NCBI RefSeq assembly: GCF_024679095.1
Contig: NC_066544.1
Location: 2,365,783 to 2,429,782, forward strand
Direction: 5' to 3'
Length of the DNA: 64,000 bases
DNA from: Eriocheir sinensis
Taxonomy: Eukaryota > Arthropoda > Malacostraca > Decapoda > Varunidae
Under the pieces are notes generated by a model. That model was not told where the DNA came from. It saw only the letters and a program-made list of their open reading frames with translations, and ran no database searches. Made by a program: the position numbers and the translations under genes. Below, one piece after another: positions 11,490-22,147 of this stretch. Position 1 is the stretch's first letter; each line of letters starts with the position of its first letter.

Positions 11490-11546
11490 TACAAAGTTAT
11501 GATTTTTAGAGGATCTTACAGATCCTCTAAAAATCATAACTTTGTA
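11490..11546. repeat. Perfect 57-bp hairpin
   Basis: The arm tacaaagttatgatttttag continues aggatct; the other arm is its exact reverse complement, with only a 3-nt loop (tac). That is 27 paired bases without mismatch. No element ends are visible around it. It could be a cruciform, a small RNA precursor or an assembly foldback. Confidence 0.9.
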
Positions 11547-12366
11547 CGCTAACTGCATTTACACACAAAATAGCCAATATCTCGAAAGTGCATTTTTTGT
11601 ACTTTGGAGAATAATAACTCCAATAGTTGTGAAGATAATAAGAAAAACTCGAACATCTGCTGAAAGGTGAGTGGATGGTAAAAAAAATTGTCCATCAGGT
11701 TTTTTTATAAACAAAAAACCACTGCTGATATGATTTATTGAAGGTAAAAAAAGTGGTAGAATTATGGGACATATCAAATGGTGATTTTGGTAATTTTTTT
11801 TGCACAGGAAGTGAGACATATTAAAAATTTGAATGGACAATTTATAACTAGTGGTGACATGAGTAAAACTACCCAATATTGTACACATTGAGTGAACATG
11901 CTGGCCCTCATTAACATTCTTAGCTCTGGTTTCATTACAGGTAGGTAACTCTCGATTTACGCGAGTTTGGTTTACTCTTTTTTTAAATAACGCGGGGTCC
12001 AAAATCCAAATAAATGTTTAATTTACACGTTTTTTCACTTATACGCGATATTTTGTTGAGTGGCCACCAGATGTCTCATGCAACTGGACTCACATGGCGT
12101 CGCGGCCACACAGCTGAGCTCAGTTCTTCCCGCGCGCCACTTGAACAACAATACAGTACCCACGCTGCCACGCTACTCGACAATAGGGGTGGGCATGTAC
12201 CGATACCAGTACCGGTACTAACGGGACCAGCTATACAGTACGGTACCGGTACCAGACTGCTCGGTACCGGTACCAATACTAGCCAGCCGCTCATGGTGTC
12301 CCTCATTTCTTCCTCACACGAGTGAGGCTGAGACTGAGTGCCTGAGTGGATATCTCGGTGATGTGG

Positions 12367-12369
<3 letters not shown>

Positions 12370-12444
<75 letters not shown>
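12370..12444. repeat. (CT)n inside transposon E1
   Basis: About 37 CT units followed by ccactgaatgaagtgaat. The same junction occurs, as (GA)n, in the sister element. Confidence 0.95.
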
Positions 12445-12446
<2 letters not shown>

Positions 12447-12462
12447 CTGAATGAAGTGAATA

Positions 12463-13133
12463 AGCATATTATTCCCACCATCACTCGTAGGTTATGACAG
12501 ACAACTAGGCAAGACACAATTCACACGGTTCTGGTGACACGCGGCATGCAGCTGTTTGTTGTATGGGTGTGATGTGTGGTTTGTAAACAATGCAAATGGC
12601 GGCCGGGCTGGTATTGCGCGAAATAACTCTTCGTGCAAGATTCATGATGTACAGTTTCTGATATCATATTTACCCCATTATTCTCACTAATATTAATAAT
12701 TAATAATGAACACATGGATATTTTTTTCCAATATGATTTTTTATGTAGCTTATACTGCTCCTTAGTAATACAATCTTAAGCCACCTGTGACATCAAGATC
12801 AAGAGCATACAAATGGCGCTCGACGGAAAAACTGGATAACATCAGGGCATGGGCGATCCTCCACCGATTTAATTTTTGTATAGTAGTTATTAGATCGCCC
12901 TGTATTCTATGGTAACATATTATAAGACAGCCATGGACTATGAAGGATTATAAACAATAATAAAGGTAAGTTTGCCGTTGTTATTGGATAAGACGAAAAA
13001 CAGACCCTTAAAAACACCCCAAAGAAGAAAAAAAATCATTAAAAATTTGTACATTCGGCATATAACGTGCAGGGCCAAACTTTCAGGCATTTTTTATGTG
13101 AAAAAGGTGCGCGCTATACACCGAAAAATACGG
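12463..13133. mobile_element. Insertion within E1, TA at both edges
   Basis: This 671-bp block is absent from the sister element at 14664-15266, where gtgaatatttattttt is continuous. TA lies at 12461-12462 and 13134-13135. The right end (ccgaaaaatacgg) resembles ends of Tc1/mariner-type MITEs, but the left end is not its inverse, so the family is uncertain. Confidence 0.6.
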
Positions 13134-13237
13134 TATTTATTTTTCGACAGGAACCTACCTCTTGTTTGAATTACATTGTTTTTGATTTACGCAACCTCTT
13201 CAAGGACGCAATACTCGCGTAAATCGAGAGTTACCTG

Positions 13238-14189
13238 TAATAAATTTTGTTCATAATTTTTTGTCACACAGAAGCACGAAAGCTATTATGCTGATACATG
13301 CAGATCTTATTGCATTTACCTAAGTCTTCAAAGAAAAAAATACCTTAGAACAATTGAAATAAAATGAATGTGCCCTCCACTAATACTAGGCATTGCCTCC
13401 CCTCAACATAAGATAGGTGTGATATCTTTGTATAAAGTATGGACACCAATCAAGATTCATATGGAGTCCACAGTGTGGGGCTGGGGTGTTAAGGCAAGTG
13501 CCGCAGAAGTGTCCCCTGGCATAGTGACTTTTAGCTAATCAATGGTTCAGATGGGTTGCTGCCCAGACTTCTATTGTGAAGGCCTGAGTTCAGTTCCTGG
13601 CACTCAATGGTAGACATTTCAAGATTTTTCACTGCATTATTGCTGTTTTTATACTGAAATATATCAAGTTAGTAGCACTTGTCGTAAAGACTGATGTTAC
13701 ATAGGTTATCAAATATAAAGTACATTTCTTAACATAATTTACCCGTGGACACAGGAGGTATTGGACGGGGATCTGACTCTAACTCAGGTCCTTGGCCCAC
13801 AACAACCACAGGGTCCAGCACTTGTGCCATGGCCACCTCAGCATCTGTGAGGTTGTAGAGTTGTGCAGAACTGCCACCTGTACAAATTCACTTGAAATGA
13901 ATATATGGCACAACATAAAATGCTATTATGCATAAACTGCTTCTGCATCAACACCTGAATAACTACCCAAACACTGTTATACCTGTCATCAAGGTACTTG
14001 AATTATTCCAAGGCAAGGACAACTTGTTGAGAGCATAAGTCTAGATAATATGGCACAGCACAGCTGTTCCAGAATTCATAATCACAATCACTCTCATGCT
14101 ATGAGAAATCTATTGTGTTCTATGCCATGCTTATTTAGCCAATTAGAGCTAACCTCTCTACTGATTGGTCTGGATATACAATAATACTG
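13238..14189. other. Intronic sequence; possible short minus-strand coding remnant
   Basis: On the minus strand, 13883-13750 reads openly as GGSSAQLYNLTDAEVAMAQV, LDPVVVVGQGPELESD and PRPIPPVSTG, after a ttgtacag-like acceptor. It could be a second exon of the Myb-like remnant at 15400-15655. No domain is recognised, so this stays tentative. Confidence 0.3.
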
Positions 14190-14781
14190 GAAGATCAGCA
14201 GTGACCAAATGTAGGAAAATTGCCCAATATATCTATATCTCTCACTCTATCCCCATCTGAAGTCAGGACCAAATCCAGTATGTCACCAGATGAAACATAG
14301 GTTGGGGCAGAGACCCACTTGTGAAGACCTGAAGTGAAGCAGTCCATAAATTGTTTATGAAGTGGAGGATTATTTACTGACAGGTGTTCTCTATGGTGCC
14401 AAGGAATTAGAGGCAAAGTCACCCATGATGGCTACTTTTACTGAAGGACATAATGAAAACAAAAACTCCAGTAAATTGCAGTTATCAGAATAGTTACAAG
14501 GACACTATACTACTACTATATACAGATTAAACTCAATGAAATGTATAACACCAACATTATTATAGTTAACTTCAACAAAGTTAATATGTTTCTTAAAAAG
14601 ACACTAACATGCCTCCTAATGTTGCCAGGAACATCAGAACGAGCGTTGTTGTAAAGCATAATACAGGTAACTCTCGATTTACACAAGTATTGTGTCCTTG
14701 AAGAGATCGCGTAAATCAAAAACAATGTAAATCAAACAAGAGGTAGGTGTCAATCGAAAAATAAATATTCACTTCATTCAG

Positions 14782-14843
<62 letters not shown>

Positions 14844-15350
14844 CCATATCACCGAGCTATCCACTCAGGCACTCAGTCTCAGTCTCACTCGTGTGAGGAA
14901 GAAATGAGGGACACCATGAGCGACTGGCTAGTATTGGTACCGGTACTGAGCAGTCTGGTACCGGTACCGTACCGTATAACTGGTACCGTTAGTACCGGCA
15001 CTAGTACCGGTACCTGCCCACTCCTATTGTTGAGTAGCGTGGCAGCGTGGGTACTGTATTGTTGTTCAAGTGGCACGCGGGAAGAACTGAGCTCAACTGT
15101 GTGGCCGCGGCGCCGTGCGAGCCCAGTTGCGTGAGACATCTGGTGGCCACTCCATAAAATATCGCGTATAAGTGAAAAAACGTGTAAATTAAACATTTGT
15201 TTGGATTTTGGACCCCGCGTTATTTAAAAAACGCTTAAACCAAACTTGCGTAACTCGAGTTACCTGTACACAAATGAATCTGGAACAGCAGGTAATAACC
15301 ATGTTTCAGCAACACCAAATATATCTTACTTCTGCTCAAAACGGTGAAAT
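14190..15350 (-). mobile_element. LINE endonuclease fragment, split by transposon E2
   Basis: The minus strand encodes apurinic-endonuclease-type motifs: DIFGVAETWLLPAVPDSFV at 15345-15275, then, after the E2 insertion, VKVAIMGDFASNS and WVSAPTYVSSGDILDLVLTS at 14450-14240. The GDF and LDLVLT motifs are characteristic of non-LTR endonucleases. Frames shift, and the RT part is missing. Confidence 0.7.
14664..15266. mobile_element. TA-flanked transposon E2 (short form of E1, inverted)
   Basis: The left end is CAGGTAACTCTCGATTTACA and the right end the inverse (cgagttacctg). TA flanks at 14662-14663 and 15267-15268. The 603-bp sequence matches E1 on the opposite strand, including the GA tract (14783-14839) and the accggtacc cluster (14936-15015). 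It lies inside a LINE endonuclease, whose coding sense reads across once E2 is removed. Confidence 0.82.
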
Positions 15351-15399
15351 TACATTAACAAAGTTAATAAGGCAGTTGCAGAAACCAACCTTCAAAAGA

Positions 15400-15655
15400 T
15401 ATTCTTGCTGTGGGGCTTCAAGTTGTAGAATTTTGCTCTTACCTCCTCCACACTCCTCACGACGCCACTCACACCATTCACCTCGGCAGCCACTGCTTCC
15501 CACGCCCACGCCCATTGCTTGGCAGCAGCATTAAGTTATGATGACAATGGCCTTGTAATCACCTGCCATCTCTCCCTCACCCCTGTGACAAGGGCAAAGG
15601 CCTCTTCCGCAGGGAAATGGGGCCGCCTTTTCTCCTTCACAGCTGACTCAGTGTT
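15400..15655 (-). pseudogene. Myb/SANT-like DNA-binding domain remnant
   Basis: The minus strand reads KEKRRPHFPAEEAFALVTGV, RERWQVITRPLSS, then a TAA stop, then AAAKQWAWAWEAVAAEVNGV and VRSVEEVRAKFYNLKPHSK. Spaced tryptophans and the E-V-R-x-K-x-x-x-L-K ending fit the Myb_DNA-bind_5 type domain found in NAIF1-like proteins and Harbinger-associated Myb proteins. The in-frame TAA and lack of a clear donor indicate a decayed copy. Assignment is from motif memory only. Confidence 0.5.
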
Positions 15656-15816
15656 GTGATAGTGAGGCACACTGCTGGCATTAACGTCGCCGACGCTGCT
15701 TCACCATTATCCATATACAACAGAATCCTCACCAAAAAGTGGGAAACTATGAAGGCAACATACAAAAATGTGCAGAATATACATAAGCGAGTATATTTTT
15801 TTTTCAAAGATATATA

Positions 15817-16290
15817 CAGTAATCCCTCGCCATATCGCGGTTCACTTATCGCGGTCTCGCTGTATCGCGGAATTTTAAATTGTATCGTATTGTGGATTTT
15901 TCGCTATATCGTGGGATTTTGCGTTAAAATAAGCATTTTCTAGCCTAAAAAATGAAAACGATATAAATCAACGTAAGTAGGAACACACCTAAATAAGCAC
16001 CTACGTCACCCACCTATTTTTTTTGTTTTTCCATCGCGGCCTATTGCACCCTTAGTCTTTTCCCTGGCTCACTCCTCCCACACTTCCTTTCTTTCTTCTC
16101 CCTCTCCGTCCCCGTATTTTTCTCATTTCTTTCTTCTTTTCCTTTCATGTCCCTCCCAGTTTTTCTTTTTTAATCTCTTTCTCTCCCTCTCACACCCTTT
16201 CTCTCCCCCTCTTTCCTCATCTTTACCTGACCCTCCCTATCTCTCTTTTAATCTCTTTCCCTCCCACTCACACCCTTTGCCTGACCCTCC
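15817..16290. mobile_element. Transposon Y-family, left-end fragment
   Basis: Starts CAGTAATCCCTCGCCATATC after a TA, the same left end as Y (20614) and Y2 (30891). It continues through the CT-rich body seen at 20830-21180. The right end is missing where DIRS-like sequence begins. Confidence 0.75.
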
Positions 16291-16299
16291 CTACCATGG

Positions 16300-17490
16300 C
16301 TGGTAAGGTTCATGAATCCGGCCCCTGGAGGGCAAGGCTATCTGCTTTGACATCTATAACATGACGGCGGTCCACTGTCGCGCCAAGTATGGTACCTCCT
16401 GTTCAGGAAAACCTGCTGTCACTGTCGGAACAAATTTTTGCCCTGGCGGCATCACGTCGCATTTCACTGTCAACCCAACAGCTCCTAGGGGAAAATAACG
16501 AGTGGGCAGATGCTCTCTCCCACTTCAAGAGGTAGTCAGTGGTATGGACCTTAAAATGGGAGTACTTCAAGACACTATGCATTAGGTGGGGGACACCATA
16601 GATCAATCTCTTTGCTTGCAAGACATCAGTCAGGCTTCCCAAGTTCCTCGTCAAAGGTGTTCGGAAAACGGAGGGCGGTCCAAACGCTTTCACCAAACAA
16701 TGGAACAGGTGGGACTTTATTTATCTGTCCCCTCCCCCATGCACCAGCATAAAATGGAAAGTGTTGCATAGCCAGAAATCCTTCAGGGGCAGGGTAGCAG
16801 TTATTCATAGCCTTGTGGTGGCCAGCACAACCATGGTTCGCGAAACTTAACCAATGGTGTCCTTCCCTTCCCCTGCCAGAAGCTCATGCTCTCGAGGGGA
16901 TTCGCCCCGGCAGACTCTTTTCCATGATGGCACTTCACGCATAGCGTTTCTCAGGCCTGTCTAGCACGCTTCATTCCCTCAAGGGCCGTATAGGACATGC
17001 TTTCCTCTTTTCGTCCTTTCTCTTCTCTTAAGACATTTTGAATCTCATTGGAAGAGTTTCCGATCCTTTGTGAGGGTATGACATACAGAAAGAATTACTG
17101 AGGTCACAGTCTTGGAATTTCTTTCTTGTCTTTGCCACATTAGGGGAAAACGTCATCTACAATTGCAACTCACCTTGCCGCCCTGGCTGACCCCCTTAAG
17201 CATGGCTGGGGGCTTGTCCAAGACCCTCTCTCAGTTCAGCTTCTTAAGTGTGGCCCTTTCATCAAAATCCTTCCCCTAGAAGAGACAGCACCTTTTGGTT
17301 CCTAGAAAAGGTTATAACGTTCCTCTCTTCCTCCAAGTATCAAGACCAACTTTCAGTAATTGACCTTTTTATAGTGCACCCTGTTCCTCGTAGCACTCGC
17401 CTCCGGTTTCAGGTCCTCGCAGCTCAGGGTGTCATATGTTCCCCGGGTACACAGCATCCATGGCAGATGGTTCAACAGTTTCCTTAGCTT
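16300..17490 (+). mobile_element. DIRS-like (tyrosine recombinase) retrotransposon remnant
   Basis: The + strand carries, with frameshifts, an RNase H tail (NEWADALSHFKR), then INLFACKTSVRLPKFLVKGV, WNRWDFIYLSPPPCTSIKWK and FRGRVAVIHSLVVASTT, the connector typical of DIRS/Ngaro elements. From 17080 follows a recombinase N-terminal region (TEVTVLEFLSCLCHIRGKT, SSTIATHLAALADPLKHGWG). The catalytic C-terminal part is lost by 17500. It is inactive. Confidence 0.62.
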
Positions 17491-17496
17491 TGACTC

Positions 17497-17976
17497 CTAA
17501 GCCGCTAGCTGAGAATGAGGGCCTCGTTTAAGCGTTTCCTTTAATTCCTTGACTTTAACCTCCGCGTCTTCCGCCTTTTTCTCGTTCAGTGTTACCTGCT
17601 TGTGCAGGTCATTGTACGCATTCTTCCAAACATCCTTCTCTGTCTTCAGAACATCCACCTCTCTCTCCAGTCTCCCCATTCTATCTCTCATATCCTTCAT
17701 CTGCCGTTCCAAGTCTATGAGCCTCCTTCTCAACATACCGTCTCTGGCTCTCTCTGTGTCATCCGTGAAGCCCTCAAACTCAAACTCTTGCCTTTTTGCT
17801 GCTTGCCTTGTCCTGACCCCTGCGCCCTGCGGTGTAAACAATGCCAGCGGGGTCAGCGAGCCTGCCACCCCCGCCTCCTCCTTGCTCATTTCTCGATGTT
17901 GTACACTGTCAACAGCCTTTGTTTCTTCGGGACAGCACAATTGTACCCTAGCACGGCTCCCACCTAAGTAATTCAC
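17497..17976 (-). CDS. Open frame with coiled coil, 159 aa, unknown
   Basis: An uninterrupted minus-strand frame. The N-terminal half is Ala/Gly/Pro-rich (GVAGSLTPLALFTPQGAGV). The C-terminal half is a strongly charged heptad-type coiled coil (RRRLIDLERQMKDMRDRMGR, LEREVDVLKTEKDVWKNAYN, then KVKELKETLKRG). No catalytic or zinc motif is visible. It lies between the DIRS-like remnant and a CR1-like LINE, so ORF1 or gag-like coiled-coil protein of a retroelement is the likeliest source. A host gene fragment cannot be excluded. Confidence 0.4.
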   Translation of the reverse strand: MNYLGGSRARVQLCCPEETKAVDSVQHREMSKEEAGVAGSLTPLALFTPQGAGVRTRQAAKRQEFEFEGFTDDTERARDGMLRRRLIDLERQMKDMRDRMGRLEREVDVLKTEKDVWKNAYNDLHKQVTLNEKKAEDAEVKVKELKETLKRGPHSQLAA

Positions 17977-18115
17977 GTCCAGGATTTAATCCCACGCAGC
18001 TGTGATGTGAATTTGGAGCACGTCTGGAGATCAGCTGTGTCAGTCCGCCATCTGTGCGTGTGTTTGTGTATGTGTGCATGTGCACATTCATGCATGGGTT
18101 CGGGTGTGCGTGTAT

Positions 18116-19014
18116 TTGTATTTACCTATTTGTAGTCTACCGGGCCCGAGCTAAGCTCTAATAGTTCCGTCTCCATATCTACATTTATCCAGCCTTTCCT
18201 TCAGTTGTTGGACACTGCTCGCCTCCACCACCTCGTCCCGCAAGCTGTTCCAGGTGTTAACACTTCTATGTGAAAAACTATATTTTTTTAAGTTACTCAA
18301 ACAGGTTCCTTTATTAAGTTTCTTCCTATGTCCTCTCAGCCTCTGCGTTCTCACAGTTAAGAAGAGATCATCTTTATCCACCTCATAAAACTTATTTACC
18401 AACTTATACAGCGAGATGAGATCTCTCTCCCTTCTTTGTTCCAGTGTCGTCAAGTCCATCTCCTTCAATCTGTCTTCATACGTCATATTCGAGAGTTCTG
18501 GGACCATTTTAGTTGCAATTCTCTGTATCCTTTCCAACTTTCTGATATCCTTCTTTTTGTGAGGTGACCATACAACTGCAGCATATTCAAGCTTTGGTCT
18601 TATTAGTGTTGTTATTACTATTTTCTTCATCATTTCTTTGTCCATAAAATGGAATGATACCCTTATATTTTTCATCATCCTGTAGGTTTCTCCAAACAGC
18701 TTGTTTATGTGCTTTTCTGGTGTTAGTGTCTTACATTGTTATTCCCAAATCTTTTTCTTCATGTACCACCTTTAAGTTTTTTTTTTCTCCCATCCTCTAT
18801 GTTTTCCTTGGTCTTTTTTTACTTTTCCCCATTTCCGTAACATGGCACTTGTTTGCATTAAATTCTATCTCCCACAACTGGCTCCATCTATACACTCTGT
18901 CCAGGTCTTTTTGCATCTCCTCACAGTCTTCCTCAGTCCTCACTTTTCTCATTAGCTTAGCATCATCTGCAAAAAGGCTCATATAACGTTTTATACCCTT
19001 TGGCATATTGTATA
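18116..19014 (-). mobile_element. CR1-like LINE copy D
   Basis: The minus frame 19033-18797 includes MSLFADDAKLM and WSQLWEIEFNANKCHV (RT motifs C and D). The frame 18678-18151 carries YAAVVWSPHKKKDIRKLERI, RIATKMVPELSNM and the C-terminal NTWNSLRDEVVEAS. A frameshift separates them near 18740. The tail tatttacctatttg abuts a GT-rich stretch (18055-18115). The upstream end stops at the TA before transposon X. Confidence 0.85.
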
Positions 19015-19462
19015 TACAGTCAACCCTCACCATTTGCGCACATATGCGGTCTGAAGGTGCGCAAATGGCAAATGTGCAAATGATGAACTTAATAACCTAT
19101 GGGGAAAAATATATATGGGTGGTCACGGCCCCCCCGAAAAAACTACCAGAAAAAAAAAAATGGTCTGCTGGCAGGAAACACATCATACTTCCGGCCAATC
19201 TCTCGCCTTTTTCTTCCACTGTCCACCTTAATCACTTCCACCTGTGCTATGGTCATCATCGGGTTCTTCCGGGGTTTAGGCTTCGATGACGCTGCGTGCA
19301 GCATAATGGTGGTGCAAAGGTGAGGCAGAAAACATCGAATAATCGCAGTCACCACGAGACGAAGAGAGGCAATAGGGTTATGGCAGGAAACGACATGTTG
19401 TGTACGTTGGCAGTGTTCTTCACTGGCGGCAGAGGGCACTCGGGTGGTAGACTGCTGTAGCT

Positions 19463-20611
19463 CACCAGCGGACGCCAATTTGCTCCCAGAACAGCTAGTA
19501 AACGTCCTCAGAAGATCAGCGGACGCCATTTTGCTGCCAGAACAGCTAGTAAACGCCCTCAGAAGATCAGCGGACGCCATTTTGCTGCCAGAACAGCTAG
19601 TAAACGCCCTCAGAAGATCAGCGGACGCCATTTTGCTGCCAGAACAGCTAGTAAACGCCCTCAGAAGATCAACGGACGCCATTTTGCTGCCAGAACAGCT
19701 AGTAAACGCCCTCAGAAGATCAGCGGACGCCATTTTGCTGCCAGAACAGCTAGTAAACGCCCTCAGAAGATCAACGGACGCCATTTTGCTGCCAGAACAG
19801 CTAGTAAACGTCCTCAGAAGATCAGCGGACGCCATTTTGCTGCCAGAACAGCTAGTAAACGTCCTCAGAAGATCAGCGGACGCCATTTTGCTGCCAGAAC
19901 AGCTAGTAAACGTCCTCAGAAGATCAGCGGACGCCATTTTGCTGCCAGAACAGCTAGTAAACGTCCTCAGAAGATCAGCGGATGCCATTTTGCTGCCAGA
20001 ACAGCTAGTAAACGTCATCAGAAGATCAGCGGACGCCATTTTGCTGCCAGAACAGCTAGTAAACGTCCTCAGAAGATCAGCGGACGCTATTTTGCTGCCA
20101 GAACAGCTAGTAAACGTTCTTAGAAGATCAGCGGACGACATTTTGCTGCCAGAACAGCTAGTAACCGTCCTTAGAAGATCAGTGGACGCCATTTTGCTGC
20201 CAGAACAGCTAGTAAACGTTCTTAGAAGATCAGCGGACGACATTTTGCTGCCAGAACAGCTAGTAACCGTCCTTAGAAGATCATCGGACGACATTTTGCT
20301 GCCAGAACAGCTAGTAACCGTCCGTAGAAGATCAGCGGACGACATTTTGCTGCCAGAACAGCTAGTAACCGTCCGTAGAATATCAGTGGACGCCATTTTG
20401 CTGCCAGAACAGCTAGTAAACGTTCTTAGAAGATCAGCGGACGACATTTTGCTGCCAGAACAGCTAGTAACCGTCCTTAGAATATCAGCGGACGACATTT
20501 TGCTGCCAGAACAGCTAGTAACCGTCCTTAGAAGATAAGCGCACGCCATTTTGCTGCCAGAACAGCTGGTAAAAGTTCTTAGAAGATCAGCGGACGACAT
20601 TTTGCTGCCAG
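19463..20611. repeat. 51-bp minisatellite, left block (about 22 units)
   Basis: The unit contains agatcagcggacgccatttt, gctgccagaacagctagtaa and acgtcctcag. Early units end acgccctcag; later ones carry gacgacatttt and accgtccttag variants, giving ordered subtypes along the array. Because 51 is a multiple of 3, two frames stay open for over 1 kb. These are not genes. Confidence 0.97.
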
Positions 20612-20613
20612 TA

Positions 20614-22145
20614 CAGTAATCCCTCGCCATATCGCGGTTCACTTATCGCGGTGTCGCTGTATCGCGGATTTTTAAATTATATCGTATCGCGGATTTTTCG
20701 CTATATCGCGGAATTTTGCGGTAAAATAAGCATTTTCAAGCCTAAAAAATGGAAACAATATAAATCAACTTAAGTAGGAACACACCTAAATAAGCACCTA
20801 CGTCACCTACCTATTTTTTTTTTTCCGTCGCGGCCTATTGCGCCGTTAGTCTTTTTCCTGGTTCACTCCTCCCACACTTCCTTTCTTTCTTCTCCCTCTC
20901 CGTCCCCGTATTTTTCTCCTTCCTTCTCATTTCTTTCTTCTTTTCCTTTCACCTCTCTCCCAGTTTTTCTCTTACCCTCCCTACCTCTCTTTTAATCTCT
21001 TTCCCTTCCACTCACACCCTTTCTCTCCCCCTCTTTCCTCACCTTTACCTGACCCTCCTTACTCTCTCTTTTAATCTCTTTCTATCCCATTCACACCTTT
21101 TCTCTCCCCCTCTTTCCTCACCTTTACCTGACCATCCCTACCTGTCTCTTTTAATCTCTTTCCTTCCCACTCTTTCCTCACCTTTACCTGACCCTCCCTA
21201 CCTCTCTCTTCTTTTCCTCCTTTCTCACACCCTCTTATCTTTAGTCTTATCTCTCACTCTATCACTCTTCCTCCCTTTCTCCTTCCCCATTAGATTATAT
21301 GAACACACACACAACTCACACAGAAAGGGAAATGGGAAGGGTGTGTGGATGGAGGGTCAGAAGTGAGTCAGGTCATGCTCTGACCTGAGTCTCCCTTCTG
21401 CCACTCCCTCCCCACACCCCTCTCATTTCCCCTTCTGTGTGTGTGTGTGTGTGTGTGTTTACAACTAGGTAAACACACACACACACAGAAGGTGAAATGG
21501 GAAGGGTGTGGGGAGGGAGGGGCGGAAATGAGCGTCAGGTCATGTCATGACTGAAGTCCTGACCTGACTCTCCCTCAGGACCTCACCTGACTCTCCCTTA
21601 GGACCTGACATGACTCTCCCCTCTGTCCCTCCCTCCCCACACCCTTCTTGTTTTCATGCTCTTTATCTCTTCCTGTTTCCTCCACTACTTTTGCTTGTTC
21701 TCCCTTCTTACATGCTCTATCGGTATTTATTTCATGACTCACTCCGTCCCTCTCCTCCCTTTCCCCTTCCGTATTTACCTAATTGTGATATAAAGGAAGT
21801 GAGCTACGCTCATATCGTCCTTTCTCTGAGTATTCTTCCGCTCCGCCAACTAATTCCTGCGCGAAGTTCATATTTACGAAGCAAATGTCGAAAGTCGAAA
21901 CAAGAATTAGAAAATCATTTATTGGGACCGCGTCGTAACAACGAAACATCGTAGGAAGTGTTTATAAGAGTGTGTGAAAGGTCAATAGGAGTGTGGGAAA
22001 GATTTGTAAGAGTGTGGGGAGGGTTTACAAAGCCTTGAAATATATATAAATAATAAAAAAATTATATAAGGTCGCTACTTCGCGGATTTTCGCCTATCGC
22101 AGGGGGTTCTGGAACCTAACCCCCGCGATAGATGAGGGATTGCTG
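20614..22145. mobile_element. TA-flanked transposon Y inside the minisatellite
   Basis: Starts CAGTAATCCCTCGCCATATC and ends tgagggattgctg, imperfect inverted repeats. TA at 20612-20613 and 22146-22147 duplicates the target: the array resumes cagctagtaaacg directly after it. The 1532-bp body is CT-rich, with (GT)n and a tiny LINE-tail motif (ttacaactaggtaaa, 21459-21473). Related copies occur at 15817, 29805-29997 and 30891-31899. Confidence 0.85.
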
Positions 22146-22147
22146 TA

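Larger units (their letters stand above)
11938..13237. mobile_element. TA-flanked transposon E1 (CAGGTAACTC ends)
   Basis: The left end is caggtaggtaactctcgatt and the right end is the inverse (aatcgagagttacctg). TA flanks at 11936-11937 and 13238-13239. The interior includes clustered accggtacc palindromes (12200-12270), a (CT)n tract and a further insertion (12463-13133). A shorter relative, in reverse orientation, is at 14664-15266. No transposase frame is present. Confidence 0.82.

Noticed and set aside
12014..12325. 103-aa frame, repeated antisense at 14885-15196
   Set aside because: It follows the shared body of transposons E1 and E2 and shows no protein-like domain. It is open by chance in both copies.
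13480..13610. Possible tRNA-derived SINE
   Set aside because: A box B-like gagttcagttcctgg is present, but box A is unconvincing and no tail was seen.
19143..20642. Open frames of 499 aa (minus) and 364 aa (plus) across the minisatellite
   Set aside because: Both are translations of the 51-bp tandem unit. The unit length is a multiple of three, so frames stay open by chance. There is no domain, and they overlap on opposite strands.
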